Part shown: positions 44,063-52,502 of the stretch, piece after piece
Numbering within the stretch: position 1 is the stretch's first letter
How the letters are laid out: each line of letters opens with the position of its first letter
Assembly: GCF_036688685.1 (NCBI RefSeq)
Contig: NZ_JAQQPS010000002.1
Span: forward strand, 124,001 to 188,000
Direction: 5' to 3'
Length of the DNA: 64,000 nt
From: JALYUM01 sp036688685
Lineage (GTDB): Bacteria > Pseudomonadota > Gammaproteobacteria > Burkholderiales > Burkholderiaceae_D
Notes under the pieces: generated by a model
Database searches by the model: none
Told to the model about the DNA's origin: nothing
The model's input: the letters and a program-made list of their open reading frames with translations, nothing else
Program-made: the position numbers and the translations under genes

Positions 44063-45886
44063 TCATTTTGCCGATACTTTGACGTGCTTGGAGGGGCGCC
44101 GTTGCAAAATTGTGACTTCGGTAAATTGGGGTATGAGGAGCAATACCTCACGGGTTAATGTGAATTTTTCCACTGTAGGCTTGCGCTTTGCAGCATCTTT
44201 CACGTTCCAATATATTTTTCCGGTGATCAGGTCTGCCTCATGACCAACGATTTGTCCCACTGCGATTTCTGGCACCTCATCATTGAGTAGTGCTGAAATG
44301 AATGTGTGGCGAAAACTGTGAAAAACTTTAGTGTACCGATCCAAAATACCGCACTTTTTCTTATATCGCTGGAACCAATTCGACGCTGCTTGCGCAAAGC
44401 CATCTCTACGTTCGTTTAACTCTGGAAACAAGCGCTCTTCACCGCGATCCCGCAACAGCTTTACATAGTCTAAAAGGCCGAGTTCAATCAGCAGACTGTG
44501 TATCGGGACCAAACGTCGAGCGTTTTCGTTCTTGACCCGCTGTCCTGCTTCTTCGTCAGATATGTCTATGCACGCAACTCCGTTGTGGTCAACGAAATCA
44601 ACGAGGTAGAGTTGGCATAGCTCGCCAAGTCTTGCTCCAGTCAACAGGCCCATCGGCATCAGCCAATATGCGTACGGGTTCTCAAACTTGCGTGCTGTGT
44701 ACTCTTTTCCACTGAAAAGTGCGATTAGCTCCGGATTCGTAAATGGAAGTCGTTTCTTCGTGCCACTTTCGTCGAGGCTCATTCCGGTCGCTGGATTGTA
44801 AGTGATGGCATATCGTTTCTTTCCTATTGCCCACTTAAATAGACTGCTAACCCTTTCAATATTCTTGTTCACTGTACGGACTGCCATTGGTATGGGATTC
44901 ATACTTAGAATTTCTTCTATATGCTTGCCCACATAGACAGGCGACTTATTCATGTTCGCAGGCAGCTTTTTCAATGTCTCCAAATATTTAATCACTACGC
45001 TGTCATCGATCTCGGCGAGTGGAATATCGCCGATCAGACGGACAAATAGCTCGAAGACCGCCTTGTATTCCTTTTCAGTTTTTTCTGTCCATTTATCTTG
45101 AACGCGCTTCGCGCGGACGAACTCTGTGATTGTTTCGGACAGCAGCGGGCCGACCGGTATCGAACCGGCTTGCAGGGAAACGCCCAACGGGGACGCAGAC
45201 TTTGCCATCACATTCGCAACGAATTCAGCAAGCGAATTCTTTTCTGTTCTATGGAGCGTTGCTTGATGGCTGACGGTGTTCAGGTGGTGACGTGAAAGAG
45301 CCAAGCGTTCGACTTCGTTTATGAAGCGATTTGTATCCATATCCACGTCAGCGCTGTCGGACTGGATCGCGAAAATCAATGGTGTGAGGGTGTCCAAGAT
45401 TGAATCAAGCTGGAGGTATTCTGCGGTAATCAGAGCGTCAGTTTCTGCAACCATAGGACGGCTGCGTGCGTCATCAAGCCACCGTCGCCGCGCGTCAAGC
45501 TCTTGAAGTGCATCGCGTATCCGTGCCTTCCGCTTTTCAAGGGAAGCGCCAGCGTCTGTCACCTGCAAGAGAACTTGCTGCAGTCGGCTGCGTTCCGTAT
45601 CAATATCGGCAATGAACGGTAGCTCTTCAATGCTTGATGGGTCCATGGTTATATCTGTTGCTGAAAATTTATTCATGCTTCGTTGTCGTAGATCTTGGAA
45701 TGTCTGCTTAAATAGACACGCCAAATGTAGGGTTTTGAGCGCAGCGTCGCGCACCTGTCCGGTGCCAAGGCTGCGGTAAATTTCTTTGGACGCAAAATGA
45801 TGCCTGAGGTCACTGGGAACGGCAATGCGGAAGTAAAGCATACCGAAGCGATTTCGATGGAGGTGAGAAGGTAATTTGACCGGCAT
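44063..45886 (-). CDS. tyrosine integrase of the ssrA island
   Basis: The 607-aa phage-type integrase keeps the catalytic core: Arg419 (TGARLGEL), His523-x-x-Arg526 (HSFRHTF), the GHE box and Tyr559 (GKIYWN). The long N-terminal region (MPVKLPSHLHRNRFGMLYFRIAVP...) is typical of integrases with a DUF6538-like arm-binding start. ATG 45886 with GAGGCG upstream is the start; the open frame continues into ssrA, which only reflects the tRNA-like end. The gene begins about 100 bp from attR at ssrA, so it is the integrase that placed the island. Confidence 0.9.
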   Translation of the reverse strand: MPVKLPSHLHRNRFGMLYFRIAVPSDLRHHFASKEIYRSLGTGQVRDAALKTLHLACLFKQTFQDLRQRSMNKFSATDITMDPSSIEELPFIADIDTERSRLQQVLLQVTDAGASLEKRKARIRDALQELDARRRWLDDARSRPMVAETDALITAEYLQLDSILDTLTPLIFAIQSDSADVDMDTNRFINEVERLALSRHHLNTVSHQATLHRTEKNSLAEFVANVMAKSASPLGVSLQAGSIPVGPLLSETITEFVRAKRVQDKWTEKTEKEYKAVFELFVRLIGDIPLAEIDDSVVIKYLETLKKLPANMNKSPVYVGKHIEEILSMNPIPMAVRTVNKNIERVSSLFKWAIGKKRYAITYNPATGMSLDESGTKKRLPFTNPELIALFSGKEYTARKFENPYAYWLMPMGLLTGARLGELCQLYLVDFVDHNGVACIDISDEEAGQRVKNENARRLVPIHSLLIELGLLDYVKLLRDRGEERLFPELNERRDGFAQAASNWFQRYKKKCGILDRYTKVFHSFRHTFISALLNDEVPEIAVGQIVGHEADLITGKIYWNVKDAAKRKPTVEKFTLTREVLLLIPQFTEVTILQRRPSKHVKVSAK

Positions 45887-45949
45887 AAACGCCTCGACTT
45901 GGGGCACTCGGTTGGGACACCAAGCCAGGTCGGGACGCAGAAAAAAGAA

Positions 45950-45973
45950 AAGCCCTTGACGAATCAAGGGCTT
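45950..45973 (-). terminator. island-borne terminator for ssrA
   Basis: On the minus strand AAGCCCTTG-ATTCGT-CAAGGGCTT followed by a T-rich run, 11 bases beyond the tmRNA CCA. After integration it replaces the original ssrA terminator. Confidence 0.75.
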
Positions 45974-45983
45974 AACGTGTTCA

Positions 45984-46012
45984 GTGGTGGAGGCGGCGGG
46001 AATCGAACCCGC
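45984..46012. other. attR of the island within ssrA
   Basis: The 29-bp core shared with 32508-32536 covers the 3' acceptor stem, CCA and T arm of tmRNA. Integration restores a complete ssrA. Confidence 0.88.
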
Positions 46013-46344
46013 GTCCGCAAGCACTCTACAGACAGTTCTACATACTTAGCACTATCATTTAATTTAACCGGTACAACGCGGATGTGCACGCTGTGTACAA
46101 GCTAGTTACCTATTATTTAGTGGCTTGCTAAGTAACCCAGCAAATCACGAGTCCCTGTAAATGACTCTAGAGCTTTTGACGGCCCACCCCAGGGACGAGG
46201 TGTTCTAGAGCTAGCAGCAATTAAGCTGCGAGTGCGTACGAGTTATCGTTTGCAGTTAAGTTTTTCAGGTTGTATTTACGAGGTAGCCCGCCCTCGGTAT
46301 GCCCTGCGCTGCTTTGCAACCCACGTCGAAACCAGGTCGCCCCC
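45985..46344 (-). ncRNA. ssrA: transfer-messenger RNA
   Basis: tmRNA rescues ribosomes stalled on broken mRNA. The 360-nt gene starts GGGGGCGACCTGGTTTCGAC at 46344 and ends GCCGCCTCCACCA at 45985. The seven-pair acceptor stem contains the G3:U alanine identity pair. The tag frame runs from the resume GCA at 46253 to TAA at 46221 and encodes ANDNSYALAA. A -10 box TACAAT lies at 46361-46356. The 3' end is the integration target of the adjacent island, which has left the RNA intact. Confidence 0.97.
46221..46253 (-). other. tmRNA proteolysis tag frame
   Basis: GCA resume codon through TAA; tag A-N-D-N-S-Y-A-L-A-A, ending in the LAA degron seen by ClpXP. Confidence 0.95.
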
Positions 46345-46355
46345 ACAGAACTTGG

Positions 46356-46361
46356 ATTGTA
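46356..46361 (-). promoter_or_regulatory. ssrA -10 box
   Basis: TACAAT on the minus strand, 11 nt upstream of the mature 5' end, which leaves room for a short leader removed by RNase P. No clear -35 hexamer. Confidence 0.45.
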
Positions 46362-46420
46362 CCTCAATACTGGTAGCCGTGCCGGGTGTGTTCTCCCGTC
46401 CGCGCCAACCACTCAACTGA

Positions 46421-46756
46421 TTAGAGCAGGGCCGGATGCGCACCCATCAGCTTGCCGGAAAACACGCGGCCAAACAGGCTCACCGAACTGGCGTGACCCG
46501 GGCGGCTGCGGGCGACGACATGGCTGAAATGCGGGGCAAACTCGGCCTCGTCTTCGAGCAATGGCTTCGGCGCCGGCTTGGAGGCAGCCGGCTTGACGGC
46601 ATCCTTGATGTAGGTGGCCTGCGTTACTACGGCCGGTTCAGGACGCTGTACCAGGCCTGCGTTGGCAGTCGTACTAAACAGGTCCATGACGATGATCACC
46701 GCGGCTGCGATGGCAAGTAAGGAAGGTACACGGTGGCGGATGTCCAAGGTTTGCAT
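46421..46756 (-). CDS. small single-helix hypothetical protein
   Basis: The 111-aa product has one hydrophobic helix (LLAIAAAVIIVMDLFSTTANA, about 13-33) that could be a signal or anchor. An Ala/Pro-rich part follows, then a conserved-looking tail (FAPHFSHVVARS...SLFGRVFSGKLMG). A good AGGAGA ribosome binding site precedes ATG 46756. The adjoining upstream gene codes for a protein of the same type. No family is recognised. Confidence 0.65.
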   Translation of the reverse strand: MQTLDIRHRVPSLLAIAAAVIIVMDLFSTTANAGLVQRPEPAVVTQATYIKDAVKPAASKPAPKPLLEDEAEFAPHFSHVVARSRPGHASSVSLFGRVFSGKLMGAHPALL

Positions 46757-46793
46757 GATTTTCTCCTGAGCTGGTCGCGAGGGGCAAAAAGCG

Positions 46794-47075
46794 TTACTGC
46801 GCAGCGCGCGGTGGCGTGGCGTTCGCCGCCGCTGAGGAAGCGAGATCTTGCGGCGCTGATTGCGCGTGCCGTGCAGCGGACCCGGCGTCGATGGCGGCCG
46901 CGTTGCGCAGGTGGTCGGTCAACGGTGTCCAGAAAGCTGGCTTGTGCGGGTCGACACGCGCATCCGGCATCACGCCAGTGATCGACGCGGCCGCAGCCAG
47001 GCTGATCGACAGGACGAACGACACAGCGATGGCCAGCATGAAGTGCAGGGAAGTGGAGGTGCGAATGGTATGCAA
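46794..47075 (-). CDS. small single-helix hypothetical protein, TTG start
   Basis: The product is about 93 aa with one membrane or signal helix (FMLAIAVSFVLSISLAAAAS) and an Ala-rich C-terminus. The likely start is TTG 47075, placed after CAGGAAATACC; the upstream ATG at 47126 has no ribosome binding site. Layout and N-terminus resemble the next gene (37 nt apart), suggesting an old duplication. Confidence 0.5.
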   Translation of the reverse strand: MHTIRTSTSLHFMLAIAVSFVLSISLAAAASITGVMPDARVDPHKPAFWTPLTDHLRNAAAIDAGSAARHAQSAPQDLASSAAANATPPRAAQ

Positions 47076-47196
47076 GGTATTTCCTGATAATGTAGCTGCG
47101 GCTAAATTGCCGAATGGAAACATCATAAGGAAAGACCAGTGCCAGGGCTAGACGTTGTCCTGTATCACTCGTAACTGAATGTAAATACGGTCGAAA

Positions 47197-47895
47197 TCAG
47201 ATTGCTGCGGGGGCGCTGCCGGCCATGCCACGCAGCGTGGCCAGCAGTTCGGCGGGGGTCTCCAGGACATAATCGGCGCCCCAGTTGGCCGGGTCGATAT
47301 TGCCGCAATAGCCCCAGGCGCAGGCCACCGTGACCATGCCGGCGGCGCGGCCGGCTTCGATGTCGCGCAGGTCGTCGCCCACGTACCAGCAGGTTTCCGG
47401 CGCCAGGCCGAGGCGGCGCGCGCCTTCCAGCAGCGGGGCCGGATGCGGTTTGGCATGCGGCGTGGTGTCGCCCGAGACGATGCAGCCGGCGTGGGCCAGG
47501 CCAATCTGCGGCAGCAGCGGATCGGTGAAACGTGCCGGTTTATTCGTGACGATGCCCCAGGCCATGCCGGCATCGAGCAGGCCGGCCAGCAATTCGTCGA
47601 CGCCGTCGAAGCGCGTGCTGTGAACCGCCATGGCCGACTGGTAACGGTCGAACCATTCCACGCGCAACTCTTCGTAACCGGCGTCGCCGGGCACCAGGCC
47701 GAAGGCCGCGCCGATCATGCCGCGCGCGCCGGCCGAGGCGGTCGGGCGCAACACGTCATACGGCGTGGGCGTCAGGCCGCGCTCCGTGCGCAGGTAATTC
47801 ACGGCGGCAGCCAGATCGGGCGCGGTGTCGGCCAGTGTGCCGTCGAGGTCGAACAGGACGGCGCGTGGCGCGGCCAGCGGGGGAGAGGATGTCAT
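47197..47895 (-). CDS. gph: HAD phosphatase, phosphoglycolate phosphatase-like
   Basis: The 232-aa product is a HAD hydrolase: nucleophile DLDGT (Asp16, Asp18), motif II/III TNKP and K in HAKPHP, and motif IV GDDLRDIEAG. It belongs to the phosphoglycolate phosphatase/MupP-like group. It sits directly downstream of ubiG (25 nt), the usual ubiG-gph order in this lineage. A longer start at 47943 overlaps ubiG and is less likely. Confidence 0.88.
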   Translation of the reverse strand: MTSSPPLAAPRAVLFDLDGTLADTAPDLAAAVNYLRTERGLTPTPYDVLRPTASAGARGMIGAAFGLVPGDAGYEELRVEWFDRYQSAMAVHSTRFDGVDELLAGLLDAGMAWGIVTNKPARFTDPLLPQIGLAHAGCIVSGDTTPHAKPHPAPLLEGARRLGLAPETCWYVGDDLRDIEAGRAAGMVTVACAWGYCGNIDPANWGADYVLETPAELLATLRGMAGSAPAAI

Positions 47896-47920
47896 CGCGA
47901 ATTTACGTGGAATCAGACAG

Positions 47921-48622
47921 TTACAGAGGGCGGCTGCAGGCAACCATGTAGTTGACGCTGGTGTTGCCGTTGAGCGAATACACCTTGGTCAGCGGGTTGT
48001 AGGTCATGCCCTTCAGGCCATCGACTTGCAGGTCGGCGGCGCGCACGAATTGCGACAGTTCGGCCGGCGTCAGGAACTTGGCGTAGTCGTGGGTGCCGCG
48101 CGGCAGCATGCGCAGCACGTATTCTGCGCCAATGATGGCGAACAAGTACGACTTGGGGTTGCGGTTCAGCGTGGAGAAAAACAGGTGTCCGCCCGGTTTG
48201 ACCAGGGTGGCAGCCGCACGCACGATCGACGCAGGGTCGGGAACGTGTTCCAGCATTTCCATGCAGGTGACGACATCGTACTGGCCGGGTTCGGCCAGCG
48301 CCATGTCTTCGGCGGCGATTTTCTGATAACGCACTTCGACGCCCGATTCCAGGCTATGCAGGTCGGCCACCTTCAGCGCTTTGTCGGACAGGTCGATTCC
48401 GGTGACGATCGCACCTTTTTTCGCCATTGCTTCGGACAACACGCCGCCGCCGCAACCGATATCGATCACGCGTTTGCCGTGCAGCGGCACGCGCGCGTTG
48501 ATCCATTCAAGGCGCAGCGGATTGATCTCGTGCAGGGGACGAAATTCGGAGGTTGGATCCCACCAGCGGTGTGCAAGTTCGCTGAATTTGTTGATCTCGA
48601 GGGGGTCGGCGTTGGTATTCAT
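47921..48622 (-). CDS. ubiG: ubiquinone biosynthesis O-methyltransferase
   Basis: UbiG carries out both O-methylations in ubiquinone synthesis. The 233-aa product has the UbiG opening (INKFSELAHRWWDP...FRPLHEINPLRLEWI), SAM motif I VIDIGCGGGVLSE (about 48-60) and a membrane-associating segment. It is separated from ompA by a terminator and followed by gph. Confidence 0.96.
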   Translation of the reverse strand: MNTNADPLEINKFSELAHRWWDPTSEFRPLHEINPLRLEWINARVPLHGKRVIDIGCGGGVLSEAMAKKGAIVTGIDLSDKALKVADLHSLESGVEVRYQKIAAEDMALAEPGQYDVVTCMEMLEHVPDPASIVRAAATLVKPGGHLFFSTLNRNPKSYLFAIIGAEYVLRMLPRGTHDYAKFLTPAELSQFVRAADLQVDGLKGMTYNPLTKVYSLNGNTSVNYMVACSRPL

Positions 48623-48699
48623 GGATGGAATAATAGCGGGAATTTCGGGCGAGCGACAGACCGGAAGCGTGCAGCGAAAATCACGGCCAGGCCGGAACG

Positions 48700-48730
48700 A
48701 AAAAAAACCCCGCCGCAGCGAGGTTTTTTA
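48700..48730 (-). terminator. intrinsic terminator of ompA
   Basis: On the minus strand CCTCGC-TGCG-GCGGGG flanked by A and T runs, 15-20 nt after the ompA stop. Confidence 0.82.
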
Positions 48731-48744
48731 CCGGTCAAAGCCGA

Positions 48745-49446
48745 TTACTTCTTGGTGCCGACCACTTCGATGACGACGCGGCGGTTTTTGGCGCGGCCGT
48801 CAGCCGAAGCGTTGTCTGCCACTGGCTGGGTCTCGCCTTTGCCTTCGGTGTAGACGCGGTTCGATTCGACGCCCTTGCTTTCGAGGTAAGCCTTGACCGA
48901 TTCAGCGCGGCGGATCGACAGCTTCTGGTTGTATTCATCGGTACCGACCGAGTCGGTATGGCCGACGGCGATGATGACTTCCAGGTTCATGTCGCCCAGC
49001 TTCGCGGTCAGTTCGTCCAGTGCGGCTTTGCCGGCTGGTTTCAGAACAGCTTTGTCGAAGTCGTAGAAGGCATCGGCCGAGTAGCTGACTTTTTCTGCGG
49101 TTGGCACTGGCGCGACCACGCCGGCGGCAACTGGCGCTTCAGGCGGCAGGGCGACGACTGGCGGCGGCGGCGCGACGCATTTGCCGTTTTCGAGTTTTTC
49201 TGGCTCGACGCACAGTGGGGCATCGCAACCTGGTACGGCATCGGCCGGGGTCCAGTAGCCGGTGCGCCAGCACAGGCCGTTCGAGTTACGCACGATCACG
49301 CCGCGCGCATCCTGCACGTAGGCGCTGTACGGTGTCTTCGCCTTGACGTCGGTCGTCACTGGCGCGTACGGCGGCGCGCTTTGTGCGAATGCGGAACCTG
49401 CCATCGCGGCAGTCGCTGCGAGCATGAGGGTGGCCAATTTTGTCAT
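48745..49446 (-). CDS. ompA: OmpA family outer-membrane protein
   Basis: The 233-aa product has a signal peptide (residues 1-21, ending SAFA). A short unique region with a Cys-rich pair (PGCDAPLCVEPEKL) precedes a Pro-rich hinge. The C-terminal OmpA peptidoglycan-binding domain (about 120-228) includes VGHTDSVGTDEYNQKLSIRRAESV and GRAKNRRVVI. It lacks the eight-strand barrel of enterobacterial OmpA. It anchors the outer membrane to peptidoglycan. Confidence 0.93.
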   Translation of the reverse strand: MTKLATLMLAATAAMAGSAFAQSAPPYAPVTTDVKAKTPYSAYVQDARGVIVRNSNGLCWRTGYWTPADAVPGCDAPLCVEPEKLENGKCVAPPPPVVALPPEAPVAAGVVAPVPTAEKVSYSADAFYDFDKAVLKPAGKAALDELTAKLGDMNLEVIIAVGHTDSVGTDEYNQKLSIRRAESVKAYLESKGVESNRVYTEGKGETQPVADNASADGRAKNRRVVIEVVGTKK

Positions 49447-49813
49447 TTATTCTTTTCCTTTCGGGTGATATCCGGAGTGCGTCAACTTTGCCTGGGTGAT
49501 GTCAATTTCATAATAACATCCGCCAAGCCAGTGTGTCGCACCATATGAAACAAGCAATTTACATCTCAAGCATTTTGACACACGGGGTATTTCAGGACGA
49601 TGACAGCCGGGTAAATACCCTTGCGAAGCGCACATCTCGTTGTTCCCGCGCAACAATTGGTGGTCGATTCGGTCATTTGCTTGACAAAAATTGCTGAATG
49701 TCACGTCTCCTCCTTTGAGGGGCGGTCTGGCATTTGCCCTGTTGCCAGAGGGACCATGGTAAAATCGTGCGCTTGAACTTCAACATCCCAGCCTGAAAGC
49801 AGTCGACCAGACA
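49447..49813. other. divergent promoter region ompA/gyrA
   Basis: This 367-nt gap is AT-rich near ompA. A TAAAAT box at 49760-49765, about 50 nt before gyrA, is a plausible gyrA -10. An 85-aa frame on the minus strand lacks a ribosome binding site and is judged to be noise. No riboswitch is seen. Confidence 0.4.
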
Positions 49814-52429
49814 ATGGATCAATTCGCAAAAGAAACAGTCCCGATTTCACTCGAAGAAGAGATGCGCAAGAGCTACCTCGATTACGCCATGAGCGTCATC
49901 GTCGGGCGCGCATTGCCGGATGTACGAGATGGCCTCAAACCTGTGCACCGGCGCGTCCTGTTCGCCATGCACGAAATGAACAACGTCTGGAACCGGCCGT
50001 TCCTGAAATGCGCCCGGGTCGTCGGCGAGACGATGGGTAAATTTCACCCGCACGGCGATGCGTCGATTTACGACACGCTGGTGCGCATGGCCCAGGACTT
50101 CTCGCTGCGCTACACGCTGGTCGATGGCCAGGGTAATTTCGGTTCCGTCGACGGCGACAGCGCCGCGGCAATGCGTTACACCGAGTGCCGCCTGGACAAA
50201 ATCGCCGGCGAAATCCTGGCCGACATCGACAAGGATACCGTCGACTTCCAGCCCAACTACGACGGCAAGGAAAAAGAACCGACGGTCCTGCCGACCCGTA
50301 TTCCCAACCTGCTGATCAACGGCTCGTCCGGCATCGCGGTGGGCATGGCGACCAACATTCCGCCGCACAACCTGCACGAAGTCATTGCCGGCGCCATGCA
50401 CGTGCTGCACAACCCCGACTGCACCATCGACGAACTGATCGAGCTGATCCCGGCGCCGGACTTCCCGACCGCCGGCATCATCTACGGCGTCTCGGGTGTG
50501 CGCGACGGCTACCGCACCGGCCGTGGCCGCGTTGTCATGCGCGCCAAGACCCACTTCGAAGAGTACGGCAAGGATGGCGGCCGCATCGCGATCATCGTCG
50601 ACGAGCTGCCGTACCAGGTAAATAAGAAGTCGCTCCTGGAACGCATCGCCGAAAACGTGCGCGACAAGAAGCTCGAGGGCATTTCCGACATCCGCGACGA
50701 GTCCGACAAATCGGGCATGCGCGTGGTCATCGAACTGAAACGTGGCGAAGTACCGGAAGTGGTGCTGAACAACCTGTACAAGCAGACCCAATTGCAGGAC
50801 ACCTTCGGCATGAACATGGTGGCGCTGGTCGATGGCCAGCCGCGCCTGCTGAACCTGAAGCAGATGCTCGAATGCTTCCTGTCGCACCGCCGCGAAGTGG
50901 TCACGCGCCGCACCGTGTTCGAACTGCGCAAGGCGCGCGAACGCGGCCATATGCTCGAAGGCCTGGCCGTTGCGCTGGCCAATATCGACGACTTCATCGC
51001 CATCATCAAGGCGGCGCCGTCGCCGCCGGTCGCGAAGACCGAACTGATGGCGCGCAGCTGGGATTCGTCGCTGGTGCGCGAGATGCTGCAGCGGACCGAA
51101 GAAACCGGCGTGGGCGGCATCGAAGCCTTCCGCCCGGAGCACCTGCCGAAGCATTACGGCCTGCAGCCGGACGGCATGTACCGCCTGTCCGACGACCAGA
51201 CCCAAGAAATTCTGCAGATGCGTTTGCAACGCCTGACCGGTCTCGAGCAGGACAAGATCGTCAACGAGTACAAAGACATCATGGCGCACATCGCCGACCT
51301 GCTCGACATTCTGTCCAAGCCGGAACGCGTAACCGTCATCATCGTCGACGAAATGACCGTGATCCGCAACGAATACGGCGATCCTGCCAAGGACCCGCGC
51401 CGTTCGACCATCGTGCACAACGCCAGCGACCTGGAAACCGAAGATTTAATTACGCCGCAGGACATGGTCGTCACGCTGTCGCACACCGGCTACATGAAGT
51501 CGCAGCCAATCTCCGAATACCGCGCGCAAAAACGCGGCGGACGCGGCAAGCAGGCCATGGCGACGAAAGAAGAAGACTGGATCGACCAGCTGTTCATCGC
51601 CAACACGCACGATTACATCCTGTGCTTCTCGGACCGCGGCCGCATGTACTGGCTGAAAGTGTGGGAAGTGCCGCAAGGTTCGCGCAACTCGCGCGGTAAA
51701 CCGATCGTTAATATGTTCCCGCTGCAGGACAACGAGAAGATCACGGTGATCCTGCCGCTGTCGGGCGCCAACCGCACCTTCCCGGAAGACCATTACGTGT
51801 TCATGGCCACCTCGCTCGGCACCGTCAAGAAGACGCCGCTGCGCGACTTCTCCAATCCACGCAAGGCCGGCATCATCGCGGTCGACCTGGACGACGGCGA
51901 CTTCCTGATCGGTGCCGCGCTGACCGACGGCGAGCACGATGTGATGTTGTTCTCCGATTCCGGCAAGGCAGTGCGCTTCGACGAAAACGATGTGCGTCCG
52001 ATGGGCCGTACGGCGCGCGGCGTGCGCGGCATGAACCTGGAAGATGGCCAGCACGTGATCGCACTGCTGGTCGCTGAAAACGAGCAGCAGTCGGTGCTGA
52101 CCGCGACCGAAAACGGCTTCGGCAAGCGTACCCCGATTGGTGAATACACCCGTCACGGCCGCGGCACCAAGGGCATGATCGCGATCCAGACGTCGGAACG
52201 CAATGGCCGCGTGGTTGCTGCCACGCTGGTCGAGCCGAAGGACGAGATCATGCTGATCACGACCGGCGGCGTGCTGATTCGCACCCGCGTCGCGGAAATT
52301 CGCGAAATGGGCCGCGCGACGCAAGGGGTGACCTTGATCGCTGTCGAAGACGGTACCAAGCTCTCGGGCTTGCAGCGTATCGTCGAGACCGATCTCGAAG
52401 ACGTGGACCTGGAACAGGCGCCGGAATAA
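49814..52429 (+). CDS. gyrA: DNA gyrase subunit A
   Basis: The 871-aa subunit carries the DNA-breaking Tyr122 (MRYTECR) and the C-terminal beta-pinwheel with its GyrA box (QKRGGRGKQ). The quinolone region reads HPHGDASIYD, so residues 83 and 84 are Ala and Ser where E. coli has Ser and Ala; Asp87 is kept. A terminator follows the stop, and serC starts 73 nt later. Confidence 0.98.
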   Translation: MDQFAKETVPISLEEEMRKSYLDYAMSVIVGRALPDVRDGLKPVHRRVLFAMHEMNNVWNRPFLKCARVVGETMGKFHPHGDASIYDTLVRMAQDFSLRYTLVDGQGNFGSVDGDSAAAMRYTECRLDKIAGEILADIDKDTVDFQPNYDGKEKEPTVLPTRIPNLLINGSSGIAVGMATNIPPHNLHEVIAGAMHVLHNPDCTIDELIELIPAPDFPTAGIIYGVSGVRDGYRTGRGRVVMRAKTHFEEYGKDGGRIAIIVDELPYQVNKKSLLERIAENVRDKKLEGISDIRDESDKSGMRVVIELKRGEVPEVVLNNLYKQTQLQDTFGMNMVALVDGQPRLLNLKQMLECFLSHRREVVTRRTVFELRKARERGHMLEGLAVALANIDDFIAIIKAAPSPPVAKTELMARSWDSSLVREMLQRTEETGVGGIEAFRPEHLPKHYGLQPDGMYRLSDDQTQEILQMRLQRLTGLEQDKIVNEYKDIMAHIADLLDILSKPERVTVIIVDEMTVIRNEYGDPAKDPRRSTIVHNASDLETEDLITPQDMVVTLSHTGYMKSQPISEYRAQKRGGRGKQAMATKEEDWIDQLFIANTHDYILCFSDRGRMYWLKVWEVPQGSRNSRGKPIVNMFPLQDNEKITVILPLSGANRTFPEDHYVFMATSLGTVKKTPLRDFSNPRKAGIIAVDLDDGDFLIGAALTDGEHDVMLFSDSGKAVRFDENDVRPMGRTARGVRGMNLEDGQHVIALLVAENEQQSVLTATENGFGKRTPIGEYTRHGRGTKGMIAIQTSERNGRVVAATLVEPKDEIMLITTGGVLIRTRVAEIREMGRATQGVTLIAVEDGTKLSGLQRIVETDLEDVDLEQAPE

Positions 52430-52443
52430 CGGTGCTTCAAGTG

Positions 52444-52475
52444 CGCAGCCCGCCCCGTGCGGGCTGCGTCGTTTT
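52444..52475 (+). terminator. intrinsic terminator after gyrA
   Basis: CGCAGCCCGC-CCCGT-GCGGGCTGCG then a short T-run (GTTTT). Partial read-through into serC is likely given the weak tail. Confidence 0.7.
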
Positions 52476-52502
52476 GAAAGGTAAGATTTTGGGAATCAAG
52501 CC

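Noticed and set aside
45887..46024. 46-residue N-terminal extension of the integrase through the ssrA end
   Set aside because: It merely translates the tRNA-like end of tmRNA; the ATG at 45886 has a ribosome binding site.
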